Source: Rhynchopus euleeides | Lineage: Eukaryota; Euglenozoa; Diplonemea; Diplonemida; Diplonemidae | Length of the DNA stretch: 64,000 bases | NCBI GenBank assembly: GCA_963210315.1 | Contig: OY723281.1 | Location: 1,798,001 to 1,862,000, forward strand | Direction: 5' to 3' | In this document: piece by piece, positions 9,468 to 17,863 of the stretch | Numbering within the stretch: position 1 is the stretch's first letter | Layout of the letters: every line of letters begins with the position of its first letter | Made by a program: the position numbers and the translations under genes | The notes under the pieces: generated by a model | Seen by the model: only the letters and a program-made list of their open reading frames with translations | Databases searched by the model: none | What the model was told of the DNA's origin: nothing

Positions 9468-12400
9468 ATGTCAGTATTCAATAAAGAGAGTGACTGGGTA
9501 ACCTATACACCCAATAAATATACTTGTCGAACAAGTGCAGCACCAGAAAGCCAAGGAAGGGGTATTTTGGTGTCACAGTTGATACGGTCTGCGGGTATGT
9601 GCAACAACCTGGATGATTTCAAGGTTGAAGCAGAGCTGATTTTGCGGCGCCTCCTCGGACGGGGATGGAAGCCGTACGAATTGCGTAGTGCTTGGTACAG
9701 AACTACACGAAGGTTGTTTTGTGTGGCTCCATCTGCAATGGCAAAAATGGAGCGCCTGTTTGATACTGCTGTGGACAGACACTATCGCAAACACCCTCTC
9801 CCCAAGCTACGGGAGTATGTGTGGGCAAAACCAACCCGAGACATGCCATTGAGAGGAAAGTGTGTGGATATCAGCCCTTCGGACACCCACACAGACCCCG
9901 CACCGCAAGGGGCGGATGTGAAGCCTACTGGAAGTGCGAACCAACGCAAGAGTGAAAGTGATTCTTTTGTCCCTCTCTTCTCTACCTCCTCCCCTTCCGT
10001 ACCGTTGTCTTCCTCTTCCTCTTCCTCCTCTCCTCCCCTCTCTCCACCCGTCCCCTCACAACAGCCTCTAGTTTTGGGGAAGAGCACGATAAGTATGAAG
10101 GTACTGCACAGCAATACGTTGTCGTGGGGTGTTGTCAATGAGGGAAATACTTGCTACCTGGGAGCACTGTACCAGATGCTCGCACACTCGGTACTTCCAG
10201 CTACCCTAGGCAGTGCATGCAAGTTTGTTTCAAACGGACTCGGCCTAACCCCCATACTCATGGGATTGTACTCCATGTACACCAGGAGTCGCACAGATCA
10301 TTCAGTGTCCGTGTTGCAAACAGCCATCCACAGTATGTTCCAGACAAGGGAGCAGCATTGCGCGGATGAAGCGTATTGTCTGGGGGTTGTCCCAACACTG
10401 GAAGCAGAATGGAGAATGCTGAATGAACACCTCAGGACGATGGACCAACCGACAGTACAGTCATGGATCCCTGAAGTGAGGACATTCACAAGCATGGCAT
10501 GCCAAAATTGCAAGAAGGTCACGGGGAGGGAGGAACAGTTGTCCCTACTGTCAGTCCCACTCAACAACCCCGGGAAAACAGGTGTGACTTTGGCCGACAG
10601 AATTTGCGAAAGCCTGATGCCTGAAGAAGTGCCTAATTACGAGTGCGAAATGTGTGCCCCAAACAAACAACGGGCGACAAAGTCGGTGCAAATCACATCT
10701 CTCCCGACACACTTGTTTATACGACTCTGGCGCTTCAAAACACTCAGAGTTGGCAACGGTGTCATGTATGAGCGCAAGACTCGAGCGATCAACATTGACA
10801 CGGACTTGCTGATGTCGAGTGGAAATAACGGAGGGAAGCCTTCTTTTACAAGGTACCGCCTCACGGGTGCAGTCCTGCACAGAGGAAATACCCCGCACGG
10901 AGGCCATTACCGTTTTATCAGCTGTGGCACGGATGCCATGGCCTTGTTTGACGACAACACCGTGACTGTGGCCAACACAGCTGAGGAAATGGATGCCTTC
11001 AGGGGTTTCCTTGAGAAGGAGTCGACCATCCTCGTGTATTGTGATAAGGATGCCCCTCAGGAGGAGAAGGTTAGCATGCCCAACTCGCCAGAAGTATATG
11101 TATCTCCCACACAACAACCTGGGCTCACGGGAAACACGGAAGACATAATGCAAAAGCTGCAGGATGCCACCGTCCCCAAGAGTGCCATTGTTTTGAATGA
11201 ACCACAGGAACCACCCCAGCAGCGCGGGGAGGAATACTTGACTTTGGAACGCAGGACTTTGGAAATGGAGGAAAGTGCAGAGCGGGCGCATGTTGTGGAA
11301 GAAGAAGCCCTAGCACGTTTTGCTTTGTGTAGTGAAATCACGGAAGTCCTTGATAGGTATCGGACCGAGGAGCAAACGAAGACGCTCGTCAGTCTATGCC
11401 GGAAGGAACTCCAAGAGGCGATAGAGGTGCGAGAGGCAGAGCAAAAAAGAGCAGCAGAGGATCATGAGAGGTCAGTCGTGGAGAAGGAGAAAGCTTTGGC
11501 AAAGGCAGAGAGTGAGATAAAGAGGGTGAATGAGGAGAAGGAAAAGGTGGCGAACGAGGCACAGGCCAAAGCGGACCGTTTGAATCAACAACGACAGGAG
11601 ATGGCCGTGTTAAAGGGACAGCTCCATAAGCAAGACTCTGCGTTGGCTTTTATGAAAGAGCTTGGTGTTGAAAGAGAGGCGGAGGTAGAAGCGTTGAGGG
11701 CACAGGCGACCCACGAAAAAGCGGTCCTCACCCAGGAACTGCAACGTGTGGAGTCCAAGGCCCGCAGCTACTCGTCTCAGGGAGAATCCCAACAGCGCTT
11801 ACTTGAACAGACAGAGAATGCTTTGAAAGGTACACAGCAAGATAAGATGCTTTTGGAATTTCACGTGTCGGCGAGCATGCAAAATGAGAAGGCACTCCGT
11901 GACCAACTGGGGATGCAGGAGCAACATATGCAGATCCAGGAGGGCCTACACGAACAACAGAATCAGGATAAGGCCATGTTGGTTAAGCAGGTGCAGCACC
12001 AGCTGCGCCAAGGCATGACCATGGCGAAAGAAATGGCGCGGCAGAAGGATTTCATCGTGCAACAAAACAACTTGGTATTGTCCCTGCAGTCAGCGTTGGA
12101 GGTGTCTGAGAACAAGCAGCTGCAAATACAGTCGCAGGACGCCCCAGCACGGGTGCAAGGGACGGACCAACCCCGTTTGTTGCAACCGAAGCCTGAGCAA
12201 GGGCAATTAGTTGTTCATACGGCCCAGAAGAAGAGGGACCGAGACGAAGTGAGTGGCAGTGACGAAACGAGTGAAGAGTCGAAGGACCTGTTTGAAAGCC
12301 AACCGCAACTTGATACAGTGGCTGCGACTTCTTCAGCCCTTGTAGTCATTCTCCCGGAGGATCGGGTGACGCCAAAGCCCAAGGGGCCGCAATCAAAGAG

Positions 12401-12689
12401 GCAGCGTGCAGAACCTGCCTCGGTAGTGAGCGGCTCTCAGATACAGGCGTCAGCCACGGAACCTGCTGTGGAACTTCCCTTGTTGTTGGGTGCCCCTCCG
12501 GCACAGATATCGCCCTCGGTGCCTGCCTCCCCTGATATTTTTCTGTCTCAGACGGGTGGTGAAGGGGTGGATGGTGAGCGGGAGACGGGGCCACCAGGGA
12601 AATCAGAGACGGACAGAACGGAGGTCTCACAATCGCAGTCAGGGGAGCCTGGTAATGGAACAGAACCAGAGCCTGACGGAACCACTTGA
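9468..12689 (+). CDS. USP-family (C19) deubiquitinase with C-terminal coiled coil
   Basis: 1073 aa, single open exon from ATG 9468. The Cys box G-V-V-N-E-G-N-T-C-Y-L-G gives Cys229 as nucleophile, the His box H-R-G-N-T-P-H-G-G-H-Y gives His480, and F-D-D-N-T-V (Asp495/496) supplies the third triad position. The zinc-ribbon pairs are C345-x2-C348 and C393-x2-C396. All key residues are present, so it is predicted to cleave ubiquitin or a ubiquitin-like modifier. A Ser/Pro-rich linker precedes the catalytic core (~165-205), a Glu/Gln/Lys-rich coiled coil spans ~590-885, and the tail is acidic and disordered. The gene starts 37 bp after the retroelement A-tail, inside the interval that separates WD40 fragments D and E. 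Its uniform, less repetitive sequence suggests an insertion of a different origin into the cluster. There is no membrane signal. Confidence 0.9.
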   Translation: MSVFNKESDWVTYTPNKYTCRTSAAPESQGRGILVSQLIRSAGMCNNLDDFKVEAELILRRLLGRGWKPYELRSAWYRTTRRLFCVAPSAMAKMERLFDTAVDRHYRKHPLPKLREYVWAKPTRDMPLRGKCVDISPSDTHTDPAPQGADVKPTGSANQRKSESDSFVPLFSTSSPSVPLSSSSSSSSPPLSPPVPSQQPLVLGKSTISMKVLHSNTLSWGVVNEGNTCYLGALYQMLAHSVLPATLGSACKFVSNGLGLTPILMGLYSMYTRSRTDHSVSVLQTAIHSMFQTREQHCADEAYCLGVVPTLEAEWRMLNEHLRTMDQPTVQSWIPEVRTFTSMACQNCKKVTGREEQLSLLSVPLNNPGKTGVTLADRICESLMPEEVPNYECEMCAPNKQRATKSVQITSLPTHLFIRLWRFKTLRVGNGVMYERKTRAINIDTDLLMSSGNNGGKPSFTRYRLTGAVLHRGNTPHGGHYRFISCGTDAMALFDDNTVTVANTAEEMDAFRGFLEKESTILVYCDKDAPQEEKVSMPNSPEVYVSPTQQPGLTGNTEDIMQKLQDATVPKSAIVLNEPQEPPQQRGEEYLTLERRTLEMEESAERAHVVEEEALARFALCSEITEVLDRYRTEEQTKTLVSLCRKELQEAIEVREAEQKRAAEDHERSVVEKEKALAKAESEIKRVNEEKEKVANEAQAKADRLNQQRQEMAVLKGQLHKQDSALAFMKELGVEREAEVEALRAQATHEKAVLTQELQRVESKARSYSSQGESQQRLLEQTENALKGTQQDKMLLEFHVSASMQNEKALRDQLGMQEQHMQIQEGLHEQQNQDKAMLVKQVQHQLRQGMTMAKEMARQKDFIVQQNNLVLSLQSALEVSENKQLQIQSQDAPARVQGTDQPRLLQPKPEQGQLVVHTAQKKRDRDEVSGSDETSEESKDLFESQPQLDTVAATSSALVVILPEDRVTPKPKGPQSKRQRAEPASVVSGSQIQASATEPAVELPLLLGAPPAQISPSVPASPDIFLSQTGGEGVDGERETGPPGKSETDRTEVSQSQSGEPGNGTEPEPDGTT

Positions 12690-12843
12690 CTATATGCCAA
12701 GTGAGTGCCGCGTGGGGTGAGCTACGACCACGTGATGATGAAGGCTTGAACAAGAGATGAAGCGTTTAGTGTATACGAATGTGTGAGGTGAGTGTGTATG
12801 CTGACGGACGTGACGGAACGTGATGAATATTTTGTTTTCTAAA

Positions 12844-13283
12844 ACGAATTTCCCCCCCCCCCCCCCTCCCCCCGGAACCTGAGAATGTGACCGCCTACCC
12901 AATGGTGTTTACACAAAGGAGCTCAGCGTGTTAAACCCCATTCTCTGTTCCCAAGGCAGAGCGGCGATGTGTACCCAGAGTGTACGTACGTGCACATGGC
13001 TCTGCAGATACGCTGAGTGGTGAGGGGCATGCCTGTTTTCCCTTTTGTTTCCATTATCTTGTCTTCAGAACGAACACACGAATGAAACAAAAACCATAAC
13101 AGAACGCCCCCACCCCTGATGTATGTTTTTTCTCAACCATTTCCCCCCCCCCCCCTCCCCCAACCCCCGTTTTTGCTATGTCTTTTGATATGGTTCTTTC
13201 CCCCTTTTTTCCCCCCCCCCACCCGACAAGCGAATCAGCAGTGTGTATCTGTACACAGAAATAAACCAATAACATGACAGTAG
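12844..13283. repeat. 440-bp dispersed module, copy 1
   Basis: ACGAATTTCCCC to ACATGACAGTAG; repeated almost unchanged at 13981-14419. It contains two long poly-C tracts, the GTTAAACCCC...GAGGGGCATGCC core (12929-13033) shared with the satellite leaders at 45.6 and 58.8 kb, and a short terminal hairpin (TGTGTA TCTG TACACA). Its right end abuts a WD40 fragment that starts in mid-blade. No ORF is seen, so it could be a non-autonomous mobile element or a terminal module. Confidence 0.8.
12929..13033. repeat. Structured core element, copy 1 (hairpin form A)
   Basis: The conserved ends are GTTAAACCCCATTCTCTG and GTGGTGAGGGGCATGCC. The variable middle can fold: GCAGAGC pairs with GCTCTGC, and ATGTGTAC pairs with GTGCACAT imperfectly here and with GTACACAT perfectly in copy 2. 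Other copies lie at 14061-14166, 45601-45717 and 58775-58891. Confidence 0.6.
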
Positions 13284-13767
13284 AGTGCTGGAGGGTCACG
13301 GCAAGGCTGTTTTCAGCCTTGCTGTGTCGGGCACGAGGATTTTCAGCGGGTCATGGGACAAGACCATCCGTGTGTGGGACATCAGCACCCTCACACACAC
13401 ACACACCCTGGATGCGCACACTGGGAGGGTGAGGGGCATCGCCCTGACTCAGGACGAGCAGCACCTCGTGTCGTGCTCTGACGACAAGTCACTCAAGGTG
13501 TGGTGCACAACCTCCCTCAGCTGCCTGCGTACTGTGCAACTGGGCATCCATCTCTACTCACTTGCTGTGTCACAGCCAGGTGATGTTGTTGCAGTGAAAA
13601 GTAGTTCCACCACCACACTGTACCGATTCAGCACAGGAGAGTATCTGGGGAAGGTGGACTCAGAAAGTGATGGTGTTGCACTCAGCCTCTGCGGGAGGTG
13701 GGTCTTCACACAAACGAACAACAACACTTCTGTCTCTGTGTGTGCTGTGTCTTCCGTTTCACCCTGA
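13284..13767 (+). pseudogene. 5'-truncated WD40 copy E (blades 4-7)
   Basis: Homology begins at A-G-T-G-C-T-G-G-A-G (V-L-E-G-H) immediately after the 440-bp module and continues in frame through T-I-R-V-W-D, S-L-K-V-W and the C-terminal S-V-C-A-V-S-S-V-S-P stop. UBL and blades 1-3 are missing. Its start overlaps the point where copy D breaks (both in blade 4), so it may be the displaced 3' half of D, although the overlap of ~45 bp means it is not a clean reconstitution. Confidence 0.8.
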
Positions 13768-13980
13768 GTGCAGTGTCTCGCAACCTGTTTCCCTGCCTTG
13801 TGTGCTTGCCGCGAAGGCCCTGTGTATACAGATATAGCGGACCTTGCTCTCTCGTCACCCTATTTCCCGAGCCTTCTGTGCCTGCCACTGCAGGGGGACG
13901 TGCACCTCTCCTGCACCAACACAATCCCTGTAGGGGATAGGTGTTGAGGGGAATGCTTTGTACTGTTTGCCCCGTCGCCT

Positions 13981-14419
13981 ACGAATTTCCCCCCCCCCCT
14001 CCCCCCGGAACCTGAGAATGTGACCGCCTACCCAATGGTGTTTACACAAAGGAGTTCAGCGTGTTAAACCCCATTCTCTGTTCCCAAGGCAGAGCGGCGA
14101 TGTGTACCCAGAGTGTACGTACGTACACATGGCTCTGCAGATACGCTGAGTGGTGAGGGGCATGCCTGTTTTCCCTTTTGTTTCCATTATCTTGTCTTCA
14201 GAACGAACACACGAATGAAACAAAAACCATAACAGAACGCCCCCACCCCTGATGTATGTTTTTTCTCAACCATTTCCCCCCCCCCCCTCCCCCAACCCCC
14301 GTTTTTGCTATGTCTTTTGATATGGTTCTTTCCCCCCTTTTTCCCCCCCCCCCCCCACCCGACAAGCGAATCAGCAGTGTGTATCTGTACACAGAAATAA
14401 ACCAATAACATGACAGTAG
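13981..14419. repeat. 440-bp dispersed module, copy 2
   Basis: Nearly identical to 12844-13283, with the main differences in poly-C tract lengths and a few substitutions (GTACACAT in the hairpin). It again abuts a WD40 fragment, but at a different point of the propeller (blade 3). The two modules are direct repeats bracketing fragment E. Confidence 0.8.
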
Positions 14420-15015
14420 TGTCTCAAGTGCAGGGTGGACACACTGCGGACGTCTGGTGTCCGGAGACTCATCAGGCAAAGTGCGTGTGTGGGACTTGAA
14501 GGGCACACCGAGCGCCACAGTGCTGGAGGGTCACAGCGATAATATTAGCAGCATTGCTGTGTCGGGCACGAGGATCTTCAGCGGGTCACATGACAAGACC
14601 ATCCGTGTGTGGGACATCAGCACCCTCACACACACACACGCCCTGGATGACCACACTCATTGGGTGTGGACCGTCGCCCTAACGAAGGACGAGCAGCACC
14701 TGGTGTCGTGCTCTGCCGACGGCTCACTCAAGGTGTGGTGCACAACCTCCCTCAGCTGCCTGCGGACTGTGCAACTGGACGGGTACCCCGACTCACTTGC
14801 TGTGTCACAGCCAGGTGAGGTTGTTGCAGTGCAGACTCCGCACACCCGCTGCGTGCATGGAGCCACCGCACTGTACCGCCTCAGCACAGGCGAGTGTCTG
14901 GGGAAGGTGGACTCACAGGGTGGTGGTGTTGCACTCAGCCTCTGCGGGAGGTAGGTCTTCACATCAACGAACAAGACTTCAGTCTCCGTGTACGCTGTGT
15001 CTTCCGTTTCACCCT
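14420..15015 (+). pseudogene. 5'-truncated WD40 copy F with premature stop
   Basis: WD40 homology starts at the blade 3 entry (V-S-S-A-G-W-T-H-C-G-R) right after module copy 2 and runs through blades 3-7. The conserved G-R-W-V-F tryptophan codon TGG is TAG here, ending the frame at 14954 about 20 residues early, while homology continues to ~15015. No UBL is present. Non-functional by truncation and a nonsense change. Confidence 0.85.
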
Positions 15016-15915
15016 GAGTGCAGTGTCTCGGTGCCTGTTCCCTGCCTTGTGTGCTTGCCGATGGGTGGTGGGTGGTGGTGTGAGGTGGGATTAGCGGGTT
15101 GGGGAGATCTGCGGTACGGGTGGGGGTGTTGCGTCTCCTGTGGCTGTGTTTATGAACCCCGTGTCTGGCGCAGCACATCTCGCAGCACCACCTGACTCCT
15201 GCTCCGTTGGAGGCAGCTGTGCGTTTGCATCTGAGATGGCAGTCAGGCAAGGGTTGATCATCTGCATGCCCGTAGCTGCGGTGTGTGTGTCCCCATGTCT
15301 CCCATCATTTCCTTGCAGATCTTTGTTTCTGGTCTCGGTGTTGCTTACACCGACGGGACGAAGCTTCCCTCACAGGAAGCTCCCCCAACCCCCATCCCCG
15401 TTCAGCTTCCCCCGACCCTGTTCAGGCTTTCCTCGAGTTTCCTGTTCTGGTCTGCCTTCCTGATTGGGCAGCGCAGCTTCAATAGAACGAACCCCCCCCC
15501 CCCCCACCACGAACAGAAAACTGCGAGGGATGACAGCCCCGCCGTGGCGCCGCAGCGCCTGACGCGGCCCGAAGTACTGGGGGCCGGGGGGGCAACCAAC
15601 CGGCCCCCAACATAAGCGCCTCACAGAGGACTGAACCTCGCCTGTGTTGAGCCCTCTGAAGCGGGACCGCTGAAGAGGGAGACCCCCAAAACAAAGCAAG
15701 CAAATCAAAACTAAAACAAAACAAAAACTGGCAACACAGGTCGCACAAAAAAAAAAGCTTCACAGGGCCGTGTGAATGAGGTCACAAAATGTGGCTCTGC
15801 GGTGCGGCACTTCCTCGTGACTCCTGACCTTCTTGTAGTTCCACCTTCACTGCAGGAGGCTTCACACCGCACCTCCCCAACCACCCCCACCACAGGCACA
15901 CCTGACAACCAAAAC
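15016..15915. other. Spacer upstream of copy G
   Basis: It contains duplicated 3' flank of WD40 copies (to ~15250), a short open stretch after TTGCAG at 15319 of unknown meaning, a C-tract at ~15491, an inverted repeat GGGGGCCGG / CCGGCCCCC (~15580-15608), and A-rich DNA to 15760 that looks inserted. A CCCACCACAG acceptor (to ~15895) precedes copy G. Confidence 0.4.
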
Positions 15916-17076
15916 ATGGATGTCACCGTGCGTCACACGGGGACCGGTGACAGCTGTGTCGTCGGTGTTCCGGAAGGCGGGACCGTGGTCGGGCTGAAGG
16001 CGGATGCGCTCAACGAGATGTTCCCGGGTTCTATCAGCCCAGTCCGTGAGGCTGCATGCGTCGCAGCACACATCGAAGGGTGTGAGGAGGAGCTGGACGA
16101 CGCACAGCGTGTTGCCGACACGGGTCTGGAGGACGGGGGTGCTGTCCAGCTCGTCCCACGCTGGCCCAACCTCAAGGCTCCCGCAGTCTACTCATCGACC
16201 CATGGCGGCGAGATCTGCCACATCGCACTGTCGAGGTGTGGGACGCTGTGTGCTGTGGGTTACTTCGGAGGGCACGTCACTGTGTTTGACACCACCACCG
16301 CTGCTGTGGTGGCGGACTTAACACACGGAAGCAGGACGATTCTTTGCACAGCGTTCTCTGTCTGTGGGACGTGGTTGGCAACGTGCTCTTCTGACGGCAC
16401 CATCTGCGTGTGGCTGGCTTCAACTTGGGAGGAGGTGTGCATGCTGGGCCACAACAGCAACAGTGTCTCAAGTGCAGCGTGGACACACTGCGGACGTCTG
16501 GTGTCCGGAGACTTATCAGGCAAGGTGCGTGTGTGGGACTTGAAGCGCACACCGAGCGCGACAGTGCTGGGGGGTCACAGCGATAATGTTAACAGCATTG
16601 CTGTGTCGGGCACGAGGATCTTCAGCGGGTCATGGGACGAGACCATCCGTGTGTGGGACATCAGCACCCTCACACACACACACACCCTGGATGAGCACAC
16701 TCATTGGGTGAGGACCGTCGCCCTAACGAAGGACGAGCAGCACCTGGTGTCGTGCTCTGCCGACGGCTCACTCAAGGTGTGGTGCACAACCTCCCTCAGC
16801 TGCCTGCGGACTGTGCAACTGGACGTGTACCCTGACTCAGTTGCTGTGTCACAGCCAGGTGATGTTGTTGCAGTGCAGACTCCGCACACCACCGCACTGT
16901 ACCGCCTCAGCACAGGAGAGCGTCTGGGGGAGGTGGACTCAGAGGGTGACGGTGTTGCACTCAGCCTCTGCGGGAGGTGGGTCTTCGCATCAATGAACGA
17001 CAGTTCAAGGACTCGTGAGTCAGTCTCTGTGTGTGCTGTTCTGTCTTTTGTTTCATTACAGGGGGGGGTCAAATAA
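15916..17076 (+). CDS. UBL-WD40 propeller protein (cluster copy G)
   Basis: 386 aa from ATG 15916 (M-D-V-T-V-R-H-T-G-T-G). UBL ~1-82, then seven blades. In the UBL helix region this copy has the A-A-C-V variant shared with I and K, whereas most other copies have A-E-N-V. Copy-specific surface residues are S-D-N-V-N-S (blade 4), T-H-W-V-R-T (blade 5) and V-Y-P-D-S (blade 6). The C-terminus is altered: after the last strand it reads through S-S-R-T-R-E-S and a short novel tail ending G-G-V-K instead of V-S-S-V-S-P, because the usual stop region has diverged. Confidence 0.85.
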   Translation: MDVTVRHTGTGDSCVVGVPEGGTVVGLKADALNEMFPGSISPVREAACVAAHIEGCEEELDDAQRVADTGLEDGGAVQLVPRWPNLKAPAVYSSTHGGEICHIALSRCGTLCAVGYFGGHVTVFDTTTAAVVADLTHGSRTILCTAFSVCGTWLATCSSDGTICVWLASTWEEVCMLGHNSNSVSSAAWTHCGRLVSGDLSGKVRVWDLKRTPSATVLGGHSDNVNSIAVSGTRIFSGSWDETIRVWDISTLTHTHTLDEHTHWVRTVALTKDEQHLVSCSADGSLKVWCTTSLSCLRTVQLDVYPDSVAVSQPGDVVAVQTPHTTALYRLSTGERLGEVDSEGDGVALSLCGRWVFASMNDSSRTRESVSVCAVLSFVSLQGGVK

Positions 17077-17154
17077 ACGTACTAAGTACTACTATTCGGC
17101 CAACGGGCGGGCCTAAATCGACCTCGCCAAAAAAGGATAAAATACTTCGCGAGC

Positions 17155-17181
17155 GAATAGACGTACGTAGTACGTCTATTC
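17155..17181. repeat. Perfect 12-bp inverted repeat, 3-nt loop
   Basis: GAATAGACGTAC - GTA - GTACGTCTATTC. It lies ~80 bp past the stop of copy G within a patch (17080-17195) that is less GC-rich than its surroundings. It could form an RNA or cruciform hairpin; there is no T-tract that would suggest a terminator. Confidence 0.6.
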
Positions 17182-17298
17182 AACTTTTCCTAAAAACACT
17201 GTTTGCAGGGGCTCTGCGGGGCTATTTGGTCCACCAGGGCGCGCTGGTCACTGCCGCGTGCCCTGACCCGGATCACTTCGTTGAAGAAGGCCGGGGAG

Positions 17299-17463
17299 CG
17301 CCCCACCACAGCTGCAACGTGCTCTATACACTAACCCCACCCTTCATCAGGCTCAGGGTGTGATCAGTTCAGGGTTTTGTGTGTAGAAGCGTCAACGCAA
17401 CAAACAAAAGGAAATTCATCAGAGCGGTTGTAGCTGTGAAGTGATAGGGCGCTTTCCCTGAGT
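17299..17463. repeat. ~150-bp dispersed repeat, copy at 17.3 kb
   Basis: CACCACAGCTGCAACGTGCTCTATACAC... to the GAGCGGTTGTAGC segment is repeated at 27949-28112 with small indels. The last ~40 bp recur inverted near 32745-32783, and the first ~60 bp recur in part at 7306-7375. It carries no ORF. Confidence 0.7.
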
Positions 17464-17863
17464 ACAGTGTCTCACATCCTGTTCCTCTCTGCCTGATGTG
17501 CTCATCGGTTCTTCCTTGCCTCTCAGCACGGCACTCCCTGGCCCCTGCTCTGTTGTTTGGAGGCAGCTGATGTAGTTGCATCTGAGGTGCTCTCTCCCTG
17601 CAGACTGCTCCACACCCCTCTCCCCTGCCTGCTCCGCCTTCGGCAGACACCACCTCACCCATCACGCATGCATCCACACCAGCGTGCTGCCAGCCCACAC
17701 AGAGCGATGCAACGACGCAGATCACACTTAACATCTCATGAGGCGGAAGAGTGCTTCCAGCAACGCAGCATCATGACAGCAAGGCCTGAATCATCCCCAC
17801 ACTCACACCACCCCCCACACCCAGGCCACACACACACACCCTCCACGCCGACCCCCTTTGGGT

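Noticed and set aside
9468-12689. USP ORF as part of a virus or transposon polyprotein
   Set aside because: Domain order is that of a cellular USP with a C-terminal coiled coil, and no replication or integration domain is in frame. The neighbouring RT is a separate fragment.
12929-13033. tRNA, 5S rRNA or snRNA gene at the structured core
   Set aside because: No cloverleaf, no GGTTCGANTCC B-box and no 5S-like sequence on either strand; only hairpin potential is visible.
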